DNA of 64,000 nucleotides from Lysobacter sp. 5GHs7-4 (GTDB lineage Bacteria > Pseudomonadota > Gammaproteobacteria > Xanthomonadales > Xanthomonadaceae). The DNA is taken from the NCBI RefSeq assembly GCF_021284765.1, contig NZ_CP089924.1:1258001-1322000 (forward strand), in the 5' to 3' direction. The notes under the pieces were generated by a model, which was not told where the DNA came from, did not search any database, and saw only the letters and a list, made by a program, of their open reading frames with translations. Positions 40,141 to 51,597 of the stretch are shown here, one piece after another. A program made the translations under genes and the position numbers. The number at the start of each line of letters is the position of its first letter. Position 1 is the stretch's first letter.

Positions 40141-41994
40141 TTGAATTTCCCCGTTTTCCCGCTTCGCCGCACCGCGCTGGCGACGGCGCTGCTGTCTGTC
40201 GCCGCCCCGCTGTGGGCCGCCGATGCCGCCACCGACCTGGACCAGGTCGTGGTCACCGCCACCCGCACCGCGCAGACCCAGGACGCGACCCTGGCCTCGG
40301 TCACCGTGATCGACCGCGAGGACATCGAACGGCTGCAGCCGCTCAACCTGCCCGACCTGCTGCGCGGCACGCCCGGCCTGTCGATGGCCAACAACGGCGG
40401 CCCCGGCAAGCAGACGTCCTTGTTCCTGCGCGGCACCGAATCCGACCACGTGCTGGTGCTGATCGACGGCATCAAGATCGGTTCGGCCACCAGCGGCGGC
40501 GCCTCGCTGCAGGACATACCGGTCGAGCAGATCGAGCGCATCGAGATCGTGCGCGGTCCGTTCTCCAGCCTCTACGGCTCCGAGGCGCTGGGCGGCGTGA
40601 TCCAGATTTTCACCCGTCGTCCGCAGGGCGCGTTCGCGCCGCACGCCAGCGCCTCGATCGGCAGCTGGCAGACGCGCCGCGGCACGCTCGGCGTGGGCGG
40701 TAAAAGCGGCAACGGCTGGTACTCGATCAACGCCGCCAGCGAAGACACCGACGGCATCAACGCCTGCCGCGGCAAGCCCTCGCCGGGCGGCGCGGGCTGC
40801 TTCACCAACTCGCCCGACCGCGACGGCTACCGCAACCTGTCGCTGACCGCGCAAGGCGGTTACCGCTTCAGCGACGCTTGGGACGCCGAGGCGCGCGTGT
40901 TCCGCGCGCAAGGCCGCAACGAGTACGACGGCAGCACCAACAACCAGGCCGACACTGTGCAGCAGGTCGCAGGCGGCCGCCTGCGCTACGCGCCCAGCGA
41001 ACGCGCGACGCTGACGCTCAACCTGGGCCGCAGCAGCGACCTCAGCGACACCTATCGCAACGGCGTCTACTCCAGCACCTTCAACACGCGCCGCAAGCTG
41101 GGCTCGCTGCAGGGCGATTTCGGCCTGGCCGGCGGTCTGCTCAGCCTGGGCTACGACTGGCAGCAGGACGAAATCGAGAGCAGCACGGTCTACGCGCGCG
41201 ACCATCGCATCAACCGTGGGCTGTTCGGCCAATACCAGCGCGATTTCGGCGCCCATTCGCTGCAGGCCAGCCTGCGCCGCGACGACGACAGCCAGTTCGG
41301 CGGCCAGACCACCGGCAGCGCGCTGTGGGGCTGGAACCTCAGCGAACAGCTGCGCCTGACCGCCAGTTACGGCACCGCGTTCAAGGCCCCGACCTTCAAC
41401 GAGCTGTACTTCCCCGGTTTCGGCAACGCCGCGCTCAAGCCGGAGGAATCGCGCAGCTTCGAACTCGGCCTGCGCGGCGAGCAGAGCTGGGGCGGCTGGT
41501 CGCTCAACGCCTACGAAACCCGCGTCGACGAATTGATCGCGTTCGACGCGTCGATCGGTCTGCCGGGCAACATCGATCGTGCGTTGATCCAGGGCGTCGA
41601 GGCATCGGTCGATACCACCTTGGCCGGCTGGGACCTGCGCGCCAGCGCGACCTGGCTGGATCCGCGCAACGACAGCCGCGGCGCCAGCCGCGACAAGATC
41701 CTGCCGCGTCGCGCGCGCGAAAGCGGACGCGTCGATGCCGATCGCCGGTTCGGCCGTTTCAGTCTCGGCGGCAGCGTCTACATCGCCGGCCAGCGCTACG
41801 ACGATCTGGCCAACACCCGCCGCCTCGACGGCTACGCCACCAGCGATCTGCGCCTGGGCTTCCGCTTCAACGATGCCTGGAGCCTGCAGCTGGCGGCCAA
41901 CAACGTGTTCAACCAGCGCTACGAGACCGCGAGCTACTACAACCAGCCCGGCCGCAACTACCTGCTGACCCTGCGTTACCGCGCGGCGAACTGA
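40141..41994 (+). CDS. btuB: Vitamin B12 TonB-dependent receptor BtuB
   Basis: A 617-residue receptor, typical BtuB length (about 600). Signal peptide MNFPVFPLRRTALATALLSV ending near LWA, then the TonB box LDQVVVTATRT at residues 33-43. The plug has LFLRGTESDHVLVLIDGIKI and GPFSSLYGSEALGGVI, strongly BtuB-like. The barrel ends YRAAN, without the usual aromatic last residue. The start is TTG, because AGGAG at 40129-40133 is 7 bases before it; the nearby ATG (40136) is only 2 bases from the SD and runs into TGA after one codon. It is directly controlled by the riboswitch and leads a 12-gene cobalamin array. Confidence 0.94.
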   Translation: MNFPVFPLRRTALATALLSVAAPLWAADAATDLDQVVVTATRTAQTQDATLASVTVIDREDIERLQPLNLPDLLRGTPGLSMANNGGPGKQTSLFLRGTESDHVLVLIDGIKIGSATSGGASLQDIPVEQIERIEIVRGPFSSLYGSEALGGVIQIFTRRPQGAFAPHASASIGSWQTRRGTLGVGGKSGNGWYSINAASEDTDGINACRGKPSPGGAGCFTNSPDRDGYRNLSLTAQGGYRFSDAWDAEARVFRAQGRNEYDGSTNNQADTVQQVAGGRLRYAPSERATLTLNLGRSSDLSDTYRNGVYSSTFNTRRKLGSLQGDFGLAGGLLSLGYDWQQDEIESSTVYARDHRINRGLFGQYQRDFGAHSLQASLRRDDDSQFGGQTTGSALWGWNLSEQLRLTASYGTAFKAPTFNELYFPGFGNAALKPEESRSFELGLRGEQSWGGWSLNAYETRVDELIAFDASIGLPGNIDRALIQGVEASVDTTLAGWDLRASATWLDPRNDSRGASRDKILPRRARESGRVDADRRFGRFSLGGSVYIAGQRYDDLANTRRLDGYATSDLRLGFRFNDAWSLQLAANNVFNQRYETASYYNQPGRNYLLTLRYRAAN

Positions 41995-42034
41995 TCGCCG
42001 CGTTCCCGCCACCGACCCGTCCACGAGGCCGCCG

Positions 42035-42625
42035 ATGAATCCGCCCAGCCGACCCGTCTACTACAGCCTGTTCACCGCGCTCGCCGCGATGATGGTCGCC
42101 ACCCGCTTCCATCACTTCGGCGACGCGCTGCATCTGCCCGATGCGTCGATGGCGGTGTTCTTCCTCGGCGGCCTGTGGCTGCGCAAGCACCTGGGTTTCG
42201 TCGCCTATCTGGTCATGGCGGTGGCGATCGACTGGATCGCGATCCAGGCCCAGGGCAAGAGCTTCTTCGAGCACTACTGCGTGACCCCGTCGTACGCCTT
42301 CCTGCTGCTGGCGTACGCGGCCCTGTGGTACGGCGGGCGTTGGTACGCGCCGCGTCTGCGGGCCACGCCGCGCGCATGGTTCGGCGCGCTGGGCGTGGGC
42401 CTGGCGGCGGCGACGGTGTCGTTCTTGATTTCCAACGGTGCCTTCTACTGGCTGGGCGGGCGCTACGAAGACCCTCATCTGAGCCAGTACCTGGCCCGCG
42501 TGTGGCAGTGGGGCCCGCTGTTCGTGCGCACCACCCTGAGCTACATCGCCGTGGGCCTGATCGCCTACGCCTTGATCGCGCGCGTCGCCTCGACGCGCGT
42601 CGCCCCGAACGCCGCGCAAGCCTGA
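42035..42625 (+). CDS. BtuM-like candidate cobalamin inner-membrane transporter, copy 1
   Basis: A 196-residue protein with about six membrane segments. It is paralogous to the next gene: ATRFHHFGD-LHLPDASMAVFFLGGLWLR aligns with the neighbour's ATRGQHF, LPSASWAIFFLAG and LLR. An HYCVTPSYAF block has Cys82 with Tyr87 five residues on, and GGRYEDP gives an Arg. From memory, the solitary ECF S-component-like transporter BtuM has about 200 residues, six helices and a cobalamin-liganding Cys near position 80 with a Tyr five residues later. The pattern and the btuB operon fit that family, but this was not tested by alignment. Start ATG 42035, 40 bases after btuB. Confidence 0.7.
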   Translation: MNPPSRPVYYSLFTALAAMMVATRFHHFGDALHLPDASMAVFFLGGLWLRKHLGFVAYLVMAVAIDWIAIQAQGKSFFEHYCVTPSYAFLLLAYAALWYGGRWYAPRLRATPRAWFGALGVGLAAATVSFLISNGAFYWLGGRYEDPHLSQYLARVWQWGPLFVRTTLSYIAVGLIAYALIARVASTRVAPNAAQA

Positions 42626-42637
42626 AGGACGCCGACC

Positions 42638-43243
42638 ATGACCGCTACCGTCTCTCCCTCCCTGCCGCTGCAATCGCCGCGCCTGCAGATCGTCGTCGGC
42701 GTCGCGCTGGCCGCGCTGATGATCGCCACGCGCGGCCAGCACTTCGCCACCATCGACCGCCTGCCCAGCGCGTCGTGGGCGATCTTCTTCCTCGCCGGCG
42801 CGCTGCTGCGTCCGATGTGGATGCTGCCGCTGCTGTTCGTGTTGGCCTCGTTGTTGGACATCGTCAGCTTGGCTTCGGGCACGATCGGCGACTGGTGCCT
42901 GTCGCCCGCGTACTGGGCGCTGGCGCCGGCCTATGCGGGCTTGTGGTTGGCCGGCCATTTCTATGCGCGCATCCACCAGGATCGCTGGGCGACGCTGCCG
43001 CGTCTGGCGGCGGTGCTGGCGGTCGCGGCCTTGCTGACCTACGTGTTTTCCGGCGGCGGCTTCTATTTCTTCTCCGGACGTTATCCGGACCCGACCCTGA
43101 CCGGCTTCGCGGCACGCATCGCCCAGTACTATCCGCGTAACCTGGGCACGCTGGCCGGCTACGTCGGCGTCGCGTTCGCGCTGCTGGCGGGGGCGCGCGC
43201 GCTGACCGCGGTCCGCGCCGCCCAGCAAGGAGCCCGCGCATGA
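42638..43243 (+). CDS. BtuM-like candidate cobalamin inner-membrane transporter, copy 2
   Basis: A 201-residue membrane protein with about six segments, paralogue of the gene 12 bases upstream. DWCLSPAYWA gives Cys87 and Tyr92, spaced as in copy 1; ATRGQHF keeps the His; SGRYPDP the Arg; LLDIVSL an Asp in the membrane region. Whether the pair works as a heteromer, or one copy prefers cobinamide, cobamide variants or cobalt, cannot be seen. Its stop overlaps the cobO start by four bases (ATGA). Confidence 0.68.
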   Translation: MTATVSPSLPLQSPRLQIVVGVALAALMIATRGQHFATIDRLPSASWAIFFLAGALLRPMWMLPLLFVLASLLDIVSLASGTIGDWCLSPAYWALAPAYAGLWLAGHFYARIHQDRWATLPRLAAVLAVAALLTYVFSGGGFYFFSGRYPDPTLTGFAARIAQYYPRNLGTLAGYVGVAFALLAGARALTAVRAAQQGARA

Positions 43244-43857
43244 ACGATACGGTCCCGTCGCAGGAAGCGCGCCATCGCGAGCGCATGCAGCGCAAGAAGG
43301 AACTGGTGGACCGCAAGATCGCGCGCGCCACCATCGAGCGCGGCGTGCTGGTGGTGAACACCGGCAACGGCAAGGGCAAGAGTTCTTCCGGTTTCGGCAT
43401 GCTCGCCCGCTCGCTGGGGCACGGCTTCCGCTGCGGCGTGGTGCAGTTCATCAAGGGCAGCTTCTCGACCGGCGAGGAGGCGTTCTTCCGCCGCTTCGAG
43501 GGCGACCAGCTCGCGTATCACGTGATGGGCGAGGGCTTCACCTGGGAAACCCAGGACAAGGCGCGCGACATCGCCGCCGCGCAGGCGGCCTGGGCCAAGG
43601 CCGCGGCGATGCTGGCCGATGCGTCCTGCGATTTCGTCTTGCTGGACGAGCTCAACATCGCGCTCGCGCACCGCTACGTCGAACTGGACGCGGTGCTGGC
43701 CGCGGTGGCCGCGCGCCCGCCGTTGCAGCACGTGGTCATCACCGGCCGCGGCGCGCCCGACCGCCTGATCGAGGCCGCCGACACGGTGACCGAGATGCGG
43801 GTGGTGAAGCATGCGTTCCAGGCCGGCATCAAGGCGCAGAAGGGTGTGGAGCTGTGA
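43240..43857 (+). CDS. cobO: Corrinoid adenosyltransferase CobO (BtuR type)
   Basis: A 205-residue ATP:corrinoid adenosyltransferase that attaches the 5'-deoxyadenosyl group to cob(I)alamin or cob(I)yrinate a,c-diamide. The P-loop-like motif TGNGKGKSS lies at 41-49, with RGVLVVNTGNG and VQFIKGS typical of CobO/BtuR, and DFVLLDELNIAL later. The N-terminal extension (about 30 residues, Arg- and Lys-rich) is usual. It overlaps the BtuM-like gene by four bases, and cobB starts 4 bases after it. Confidence 0.95.
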   Translation: MNDTVPSQEARHRERMQRKKELVDRKIARATIERGVLVVNTGNGKGKSSSGFGMLARSLGHGFRCGVVQFIKGSFSTGEEAFFRRFEGDQLAYHVMGEGFTWETQDKARDIAAAQAAWAKAAAMLADASCDFVLLDELNIALAHRYVELDAVLAAVAARPPLQHVVITGRGAPDRLIEAADTVTEMRVVKHAFQAGIKAQKGVEL

Positions 43858-43861
43858 GGCC

Positions 43862-45156
<1,295 letters not shown>

Positions 45157-45160
<4 letters not shown>

Positions 45161-46095
45161 GCGTCGTCGCCGCCGTCGCCGCGATGTGGGCCGCGTTCGT
45201 TCTGGATCGCCTGCTGGGCGAGCCGCGGCGCGCGCACCCGCTGGTCGGTTTCGGCCGCTACGCGCAGGCGATCGAGCGGCGTTGGCACTGCGACGACCGC
45301 GCGCGCGGCGTGGCGGCGTGGATGCTGGCGGTGCTGCCGCTCACGTTGCTCGCCGCCGCCGTGCAGTGGGCGGCCTGGCGCTGTTCGCCCTGGCTGGCCG
45401 CGAGCTATGCGGCGGGCGTCCTGTATCTGTGCGTCGGCCTGCGCAGCCTGGGCGAGCATGCCGAGCCGGTGGCCCGCGCCTTGCGCGCGCACGACCTGGA
45501 CGCCGCGCGTGCCGCGGTCGGGCGCATCGTCAGCCGCGATACTCAGGCGCTGGACGCTGAGCGCGTGGCGGCGGCCGCGACCGAATCGGTGCTGGAGAAC
45601 GGCAACGACGCGGTGTTCGGCGCCTTGTTCTGGTTCGCCTTGCTCGGCCCGGCGGGCGCGGTGCTGTACCGGCTGGCCAACACCTTGGACGCGATGTGGG
45701 GCTATCGCACGCCGCGTTACCAGCGCTACGGCTGGGCGGCCGCGCGCATCGACGACGTGCTCAATTATCTGCCGGCGCGGCTGACCGCGCTGACCTATGC
45801 CGTGCTCGGCAATGCCGCCGCGGCGCTGCGCTGCTGGCGCCGACAGGCGCCGGCATGGGACAGCCCCAACGCCGGCCCGGTGATGGCCGCGGGCGCCGGC
45901 GCGCTGCGCGTGCGCCTGGGCGGCGCGGCGCCGTATCACGGCGTGTGGGAGCCGCGTCCTTGGCTGGGCGAGGGTGCCGCGCCGGATGCCGACGCCATCG
46001 TGCGTGCGCAGTCGCTGGTCCGGCGCGGCGTGTGGCTGTGGCTGACAGCATTCACCCTGGTCGCGATGGTGGTGATTTATGTTCGATTCGACTGA
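45157..46095 (+). CDS. cbiB: Adenosylcobinamide-phosphate synthase CbiB
   Basis: A 312-residue inner-membrane protein that joins (R)-1-amino-2-propanol phosphate to adenosylcobyric acid. Family signatures are [20 protein letters not shown] near the N terminus, [24 protein letters not shown] and [13 protein letters not shown], with several hydrophobic segments. Starts in a four-base overlap with cobB (ATGA). In P. denitrificans nomenclature this gene is called cobD. Confidence 0.95.
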
Positions 46096-46139
46096 ACGCG
46101 CACGCGCGTCGCGACTGGGATTCGCCGGAGCGCGCTCGC

Positions 46140-47138
46140 ATGCTTGAGCACGGCGGTCGCCTGCTGCGTGCGGCGCAACGCTACGGCATCGCGCCGGCCG
46201 ACTGGCTGGACCTGTCGACCGGCATCAATCCCGAATCCTGGCCGCTGCCGTCGATACCCGCGCGCGCCTGGCACCGCCTGCCCGAGGACGACGACGGTCT
46301 GCATGCGGCGGCGCGCGACTATTACGGCGCGCCCGATCTGCTCGCCGTCGCCGGTTCGCAGGCCGCGATCCAGGCCTTGCCTGGCTTGCGCGCGCCTTCG
46401 CGCGTGGGCGTGTTGGCGCCCGGCTATGCCGAGCATGCGCATGCCTGGCGTCAGGCCGGTCACGCGGTCGAGTTGCGCGCGTCGTCGGATTTGTTGGCGC
46501 AGGCAGAGCGCTACGACGTCGTGGTGCTGATTCATCCCAACAATCCGGGCGGCGAACGTTACGAGCACGCCGTGTTGCTCGACCTGCACGCGCGGCTCGC
46601 CGCACGCGGCGGCTGGCTGCTGATCGACGAGGCTTTCATGGACGCGACGCCGGACGCCAGCCTCTGCGCCGAGACCGCGCGCCCCGGCCTGATCGTGCTG
46701 CGTTCGGTCGGCAAGTTCTTCGGCCTGGCCGGCGCGCGCGCGGGTTTCGTCTGCGCCGAACCGGTTTTGTTGGGCACGCTGCGCGAGCGCCTGGGGCCGT
46801 GGACCTTGAGCGGGCCGACGCGACACGCGGTACGACTGGCCCTGGCCGATCGCGACTGGCAGGCGCGCACGCGCACGCGACTGCGCGCGCAAGGCGAACG
46901 TCTGGCGGCCCTGCTCGGCGCGCACGGACGCACGCCCACCGCGGGCTGCGCCTTTTTCCAGTGGCATCGCTGCGACGATGCACCCGCCTTGCACAAGGCA
47001 TTGGCGCGGCGCGGCATCCTCACCCGCCTGTTCGACGCGCCGGCCAGCGTGCGTTTCGGCTTGCCCGGCGACGATGCGGCCTATGCGCGCCTGGATGCGG
47101 CGTTGGCCGAAATCGGCAGCGAACGGAGCCCGGCATGA
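46140..47138 (+). CDS. cobD: Threonine-phosphate decarboxylase (PLP aminotransferase fold)
   Basis: A 332-residue pyridoxal-phosphate enzyme that decarboxylates L-threonine phosphate to aminopropanol phosphate for Cbi[14 protein letters not shown] at the N terminus is a hallmark, IHPNNPGG recalls the family substrate site, and the Schiff-base lysine is Lys192 in [10 protein letters not shown], with the phosphate-anchoring Arg in GARAGF. The ATG at 46140 lacks a strong SD; the reading frame upstream is in another gene. In P. denitrificans nomenclature this is cobC. Its stop overlaps cobQ. Confidence 0.93.
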   Translation: MLEHGGRLLRAAQRYGIAPADWLDLSTGINPESWPLPSIPARAWHRLPEDDDGLHAAARDYYGAPDLLAVAGSQAAIQALPGLRAPSRVGVLAPGYAEHAHAWRQAGHAVELRASSDLLAQAERYDVVVLIHPNNPGGERYEHAVLLDLHARLAARGGWLLIDEAFMDATPDASLCAETARPGLIVLRSVGKFFGLAGARAGFVCAEPVLLGTLRERLGPWTLSGPTRHAVRLALADRDWQARTRTRLRAQGERLAALLGAHGRTPTAGCAFFQWHRCDDAPALHKALARRGILTRLFDAPASVRFGLPGDDAAYARLDAALAEIGSERSPA

Positions 47139-48625
47139 GCGCGCGCGTGCTGATGGTGCAGGGCTGCACCTCCGATGCCGGCAAGAGCGCTCTGGTCACC
47201 GCGCTGTGCCGCTGGCTGCGTCGGCACGGCGTGCGCGTCGCGCCGTTCAAGCCGCAGAACATGGCCCTGAACTCGGCCGTCACCGCCGACGGCGGCGAGA
47301 TCGGCCGGGCCCAGGCGGTGCAGGCGCAGGCGGCCGGGCTGGCGCCGCACACCGATTTCAATCCGGTGCTGCTCAAACCCAACAGCGACACCGGCGCGCA
47401 GGTGATCCTGCACGGCCGCGCCGTCGCCAACATGGACGCGCGCGGCTACCACGACTACAAGCGCGTGGCGATGCAGGCGGTGCTGGCCTCGCACGCGCGT
47501 CTGGTCGCCGGCTTCGACGCGGTGATCGTCGAGGGAGCCGGCAGCCCGGCCGAGATCAACCTGCGCGCCGGCGACGTCGCCAACATGGGCTATGCCGAAG
47601 CGGTGGATTGCCCGGTGGTGTTGATCGCCGACATCGACCGTGGCGGGGTGTTCGCGCACCTGGTCGGCACCCTGGCGCTGCTGTCGGACAGCGAACGCGC
47701 GCGCGTGGCCGGCTTCGTGATCAACCGCTTCCGCGGCGACATCGCCTTGCTGCAACCCGGCCTGGACTGGCTGGAACGCGAGACCGGCAAGCCGGTGCTG
47801 GGCGTGCTGCCTTACCTGCAAGGTCTGCATCTGGACGCCGAGGATGCTTTGCCGCGTGGGCGCGAGCACAAGACCGGCGCGCGTCTGCGCGTGGCGGTGC
47901 CGGCGCTGCCGCGCATCAGCAATCACACCGATTTCGATCCGCTGCGAGCGCATCCGCAGGTCGATCTGCTGTATGTCGGCCCGAGCGAAACGCCGCCGGC
48001 CTGCGATCTGATCGTGCTGCCGGGCTCCAAGTCCACGCGCGCCGACCTGGCCTGGTTGCGCGCGAACGGCTGGGAAGCGGCGATCGCGCGCCACCTGCGC
48101 TACGGCGGCAAGCTGATCGGCATCTGCGGCGGCCTGCAGATGCTGGGACGCGCGGTGCACGATCCGCTCGGCATCGAGGGCGCGCCCGGTTCCAGCGCGG
48201 GCCTGGGTTGGCTGGACCTGGAGACCACGCTGGAACCCGACAAACAACTGCGCAACGTCGCCGGCCGGCTGAGGCTGGACGACGCGCCGGTGCGCGGCTA
48301 CGAAATCCACTGCGGCCTCAGCCAGGGCCCAGCCTTGGCGCGTGCGACCGCGCGGTTGGACGACGGCCGCCACGACGGCGCGTATTCCGAGGACGGGCAG
48401 GTGTTCGCGACCTACCTGCACGGCCTGTTCGACGAGCCCGCCGCCTTGGCCGCCTTGCTGCGCTGGGCCGGACTGGATCGGGCCGAGACGCTGGACATGC
48501 ACGCGTTGCGTGAGTCCGGTATCGACCGCCTCGCCGATGCCGTCGAGGCTCATTTGGACACCGGCCGCCTGGCCGCCTTGCTCGGCCTGCCGGCCGCCAC
48601 CGGAGTCTCGGCATGCGTACCCTGA
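47135..48625 (+). CDS. cobQ: Cobyric acid synthase CobQ
   Basis: A 496-residue amidotransferase that adds four amides (b, d, e, g) to adenosylcobyrinate a,c-diamide. N-terminal [11 protein letters not shown] (ATP site), [10 protein letters not shown] and [15 protein letters not shown] are typical CobQ. The glutaminase domain has Cys331 (GICGGLQML) and His429 (TYLHGLF). Size fits CobQ (about 490-505). It starts in a four-base overlap with cobD and its 3' end overlaps cobU by 13 bases. Confidence 0.96.
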   Translation: MSARVLMVQGCTSDAGKSALVTALCRWLRRHGVRVAPFKPQNMALNSAVTADGGEIGRAQAVQAQAAGLAPHTDFNPVLLKPNSDTGAQVILHGRAVANMDARGYHDYKRVAMQAVLASHARLVAGFDAVIVEGAGSPAEINLRAGDVANMGYAEAVDCPVVLIADIDRGGVFAHLVGTLALLSDSERARVAGFVINRFRGDIALLQPGLDWLERETGKPVLGVLPYLQGLHLDAEDALPRGREHKTGARLRVAVPALPRISNHTDFDPLRAHPQVDLLYVGPSETPPACDLIVLPGSKSTRADLAWLRANGWEAAIARHLRYGGKLIGICGGLQMLGRAVHDPLGIEGAPGSSAGLGWLDLETTLEPDKQLRNVAGRLRLDDAPVRGYEIHCGLSQGPALARATARLDDGRHDGAYSEDGQVFATYLHGLFDEPAALAALLRWAGLDRAETLDMHALRESGIDRLADAVEAHLDTGRLAALLGLPAATGVSACVP

Positions 48626-49134
48626 TCCTCGGCGGCGCGCGCTCGGGCAAGAGCGCCTTGGCCGAACGGCTGGCCGCGCGCCAGGCGGACGTGGTGTACA
48701 TCGCCACCGCGCAGGCGCGCGACGGCGAGATGGCCGCGCGCGTGGCCCACCATCGCCAGCGCCGCCCCGCGCAGTGGCGCACGATCGAGGAGCCGCTGGC
48801 ATTGGCCGCCGCGCTGCGCGAACACGCGCGCGACGGCCGCTGCGTGCTGGTCGACTGTCTCACGCTCTGGCTGAGCAATCTGCTGGACGAACAACGCGCC
48901 GTCGAGGATTGGCCGCGCGAACGCGACGACCTGCTGCGCACGCTGCCGACGTTGCCCGGCGAGATCGTCCTGGTCAGCAACGAGGTCGGCCTGGGCGTGG
49001 TGCCGCTGGGCGAACTCACGCGGCGCTTCGTCGACGAAGCCGGCCGCCTGCACCAACACCTGGCCGCGCCCTGCGAGCGCGTGCTGTTCGTCGCCGCGGG
49101 CCTGCCGCTGGCGCTCAAAGGAGAACTGCCTTGA
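48613..49134 (+). CDS. cobU: Adenosylcobinamide kinase / guanylyltransferase CobU
   Basis: A 173-residue bifunctional enzyme that phosphorylates and then guanylylates adenosylcobinamide. P-loop GGARSGKS at 7-14, [17 protein letters not shown] with His46, which falls at the position of the guanylylated histidine of Salmonella CobU, and [11 protein letters not shown]. Usual length about 180. Overlaps cobQ by 13 bases and cobT by four. Confidence 0.95.
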   Translation: MRTLILGGARSGKSALAERLAARQADVVYIATAQARDGEMAARVAHHRQRRPAQWRTIEEPLALAAALREHARDGRCVLVDCLTLWLSNLLDEQRAVEDWPRERDDLLRTLPTLPGEIVLVSNEVGLGVVPLGELTRRFVDEAGRLHQHLAAPCERVLFVAAGLPLALKGELP

Positions 49135-50204
49135 ACGATGCCGCCGCCGCGCCGCCGCTGCGCGACTGGACCCTGGACGCTTGCGTCGCCCCCGATGCGG
49201 AGTGCGAAGCGCAGGCGCTGGCGCGCCAGGCGCAACTGACCAAGCCGCCGGGTTCGCTGGGCGCGCTGGAGACCATCGCGGTGCGATTGGCGGCGTTACA
49301 GCGCAACGCGTTGCCCAGCGTCGACCGGGTCTGGATCAGCGTATTCGCGGCCGATCATGGCGTGGCCGAGGAGGGCGTGTCGGCGTTTCCGCAAGCGGTG
49401 ACCGGCGAAATGGTGCGCAACTTCGCCGGCGGCGGCGCCGCGATCAGCGTGCTCGCGCGCGCCTTGGACGCGCAACTGGACGTGGTCAACCTGGGCACGG
49501 TCAACGATCCCGGCGACATCGGCGGCGTGCGCCGCGCGATCGTCGCGCCCAGCAGCGCGAATTTCTGCGCACAAGCGGCGATGAGCGCCGCGCAACTGCA
49601 GGCGGCGCTGGACGCCGGCGCCGACAGCGTGCGGCTGGCGCGTGCCGACGGCGCCCAGCTCTACATCGGCGGCGAGATGGGCATCGCCAACACCACCGCC
49701 GCGACCGCGCTGGCCTGCGCCTTGCTCGCACGCGCGCCCACCGAACTGGCCGGTGCCGGCACCGGACTGGACGCGGCCGGCATCGCCCACAAAGTCGCGG
49801 TGATCGAACGCGCCCTGGCCCTGCACGCCGACGCGGGCAACGCGCGCGAACAACTGCGGCGCCTGGGCGGTTTCGAGATCGCCGCACTGACCGGTGCCTG
49901 CATCGCCGCGGCCCAGGCCGGTCTGCCGGTGTTGGTCGACGGCTACATCGCCACCGTCGCCGCGCTGGCCGCGGTGCGGATCAATCCCGGCGTGCGTCAG
50001 TGGCTGCTGTTCGCGCACCGCTCGCACGAACGCGGTCACGGCGTATTGCTGCAGGCGCTGGACGCGCAGCCGCTGCTGGACTTGGGCATGCGCCTGGGCG
50101 AGGCCAGCGGCGCCGCCGCCGCGGTGCCGTTGCTGCGACTGGCCTGCGCGTTGCACGGCGGCATGGCCACCTTCGCCCAGGCCGGCGTGTCGGAACGCGC
50201 ATGA
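49131..50204 (+). CDS. cobT: Nicotinate-nucleotide--dimethylbenzimidazole phosphoribosyltransferase CobT
   Basis: A 357-residue enzyme that makes alpha-ribazole phosphate from dimethylbenzimidazole and nicotinate mononucleotide. Motifs: [38 protein letters not shown] and the late [11 protein letters not shown] with the catalytic Glu (residue 324). Length matches the family (about 350). TTG start: AAAGGAG (49117-49123) sits 7 bases before it and the nearby ATG at 49138 is out of frame. The TTG overlaps the cobU stop by four bases. Confidence 0.95.
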   Translation: MNDAAAAPPLRDWTLDACVAPDAECEAQALARQAQLTKPPGSLGALETIAVRLAALQRNALPSVDRVWISVFAADHGVAEEGVSAFPQAVTGEMVRNFAGGGAAISVLARALDAQLDVVNLGTVNDPGDIGGVRRAIVAPSSANFCAQAAMSAAQLQAALDAGADSVRLARADGAQLYIGGEMGIANTTAATALACALLARAPTELAGAGTGLDAAGIAHKVAVIERALALHADAGNAREQLRRLGGFEIAALTGACIAAAQAGLPVLVDGYIATVAALAAVRINPGVRQWLLFAHRSHERGHGVLLQALDAQPLLDLGMRLGEASGAAAAVPLLRLACALHGGMATFAQAGVSERA

Positions 50205-50773
50205 CGGCGACGGTCATCGACCTGCTGCGGCACGGCGACACCGGCCAGCGCAGCTACCGCGGCCGGCTCGACGATGCGCTGCTCGATGTCGGCTGGGCGC
50301 AACTGCGCGCCGCGGTGGCCGGCCGCGAGTGGGATGCGGTGATCTCGTCGCCGTTGCGGCGCTGCGCCGATTTCGCCCAGGAGCTGGCGCAGGCGCGTGG
50401 CCTGCCGCTGCACTTCGACGCGCGCCTGGTCGAATACGATTTCGGACAGTGGCAGGGCGTGCCGATCGAGACCTTGGCCGAGCAGCAGGGCGAGGCGCTG
50501 GGTCGGTTCTGGGCGGATCCGGTTGCGCATCCGCCGCCGGGCGCGGAGACTTTCGCCGCGTTCGGTGCGCGTCTGATCGCGGCCCTGGACGAGGCGGCCG
50601 CGGCCTGGCCGGCACGACGCGTACTGGTGGTCACGCACGGCGGCGCGATCCGCTTGTTGCGCTGCCTGTACGAGGGACGCGGCTACGGCGACATGGCCGG
50701 CATCGACGTCGCGCATGCCTCGCTGCACCGCATGGATTGGAGCGGCGGCATGCGCCGCGCCGCCTTGGCCTGA
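50201..50773 (+). CDS. cobC: Alpha-ribazole phosphatase CobC (histidine phosphatase)
   Basis: A 190-residue histidine phosphatase that removes the phosphate from alpha-ribazole phosphate or adenosylcobalamin phosphate. The catalytic LLRHGDTG has Arg10-His11-Gly12, and the second histidine is in [10 protein letters not shown]. The context between cobT and cobS makes the cobalamin role much likelier than another phosphoglycerate-mutase-like function. ATGA overlap with cobT; the TGA shares its A with the cobS ATG. Confidence 0.92.
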   Translation: MTATVIDLLRHGDTGQRSYRGRLDDALLDVGWAQLRAAVAGREWDAVISSPLRRCADFAQELAQARGLPLHFDARLVEYDFGQWQGVPIETLAEQQGEALGRFWADPVAHPPPGAETFAAFGARLIAALDEAAAAWPARRVLVVTHGGAIRLLRCLYEGRGYGDMAGIDVAHASLHRMDWSGGMRRAALA

Positions 50774-51513
50774 TGCGCGCGCTGCTGCACGCGATCGGTT
50801 TCCTGACCCGCGTGCCGGTGCCGGCCTCGGCGTTCGGCGACGCGCGCGCGCAGTCGCGTTCGCTGGTCTGGTATCCCTGGGTCGGTGCGCTGCTCGGCGC
50901 GCTGCTGTGCGCGCTGGCCTGGGCGCTGCAGTCGGCGCCGCCGCTGCTGGCCGCGGCATTGCTGCTGCTGGCGTGGGTGCTGCTGACCGGCGCGCTGCAC
51001 CTGGACGGGCTGGCCGACAGCGCCGATGCCTGGATCGGCGGCATGGGCGCGACCCCGGAAGCGCGCCGCGAACGCACCTTGGACATCATGAAAGACCCGC
51101 GCAGCGGCCCGGCCGGCGTGGTCGCGTTGGTGCTGGCGCTGCTGCTGAAATTCGCCGCGCTGGCCAGCTTGCCCGCGCCGGCCTGGTGGGCCCTGCTGTT
51201 GGCGCCGACGCTGGCGCGCGCGACGCTGACGCTGGCGTTCCTCAGCACGCCCTACGTGCGCAGCGGCGGCCTCGGCAGCGGCCTGGTCGCGGTACCTCGC
51301 GCGGCGGCGATCGCCAGTTTGCTGGTCGCTGCCGCCGCCTGTGCGCTCGCGGGTTGGCGCGGCGGCTTGGCCGTCGTGGTCGCGCTGTCGCTCTTTGCGC
51401 TGTGGCGTCGCGCCTGCATGCGCCGCCTGCAGGGCATGACCGGCGACACCTGCGGCGCCCTGGCCGAGATGGTCGAAGCGGCGGTGCTGGTGAGTCTGGC
51501 GCTGAGCCACTGA
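50773..51513 (+). CDS. cobS: Adenosylcobinamide-GDP ribazoletransferase CobS (CobV)
   Basis: A 246-residue integral membrane enzyme joining alpha-ribazole and adenosylcobinamide-GDP into adenosylcobalamin. LLHAIGFLTRVPVP at the N terminus and HLDGLADSADAWIGG, with Asp78, Asp82 and Asp85, are family hallmarks, followed by RERTLDIMKDPRSGP. Several hydrophobic segments, rich in Ala and Leu. It ends the cobalamin array; no hairpin terminator is obvious after it. Confidence 0.95.
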   Translation: MRALLHAIGFLTRVPVPASAFGDARAQSRSLVWYPWVGALLGALLCALAWALQSAPPLLAAALLLLAWVLLTGALHLDGLADSADAWIGGMGATPEARRERTLDIMKDPRSGPAGVVALVLALLLKFAALASLPAPAWWALLLAPTLARATLTLAFLSTPYVRSGGLGSGLVAVPRAAAIASLLVAAAACALAGWRGGLAVVVALSLFALWRRACMRRLQGMTGDTCGALAEMVEAAVLVSLALSH

Positions 51514-51597
51514 GCGGCGCGAGAGCGCAAGATGGGAACCGCCGCCGGCGCGGGCGACCGACATGCTGGCGACGACGCCCGAACCAGGACCCGCCCC

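Noticed and set aside
39777..40541. Minus-strand reading frame over the riboswitch
   Set aside because: The region shows all cobalamin aptamer landmarks on the plus strand and no coding signal on the minus strand.
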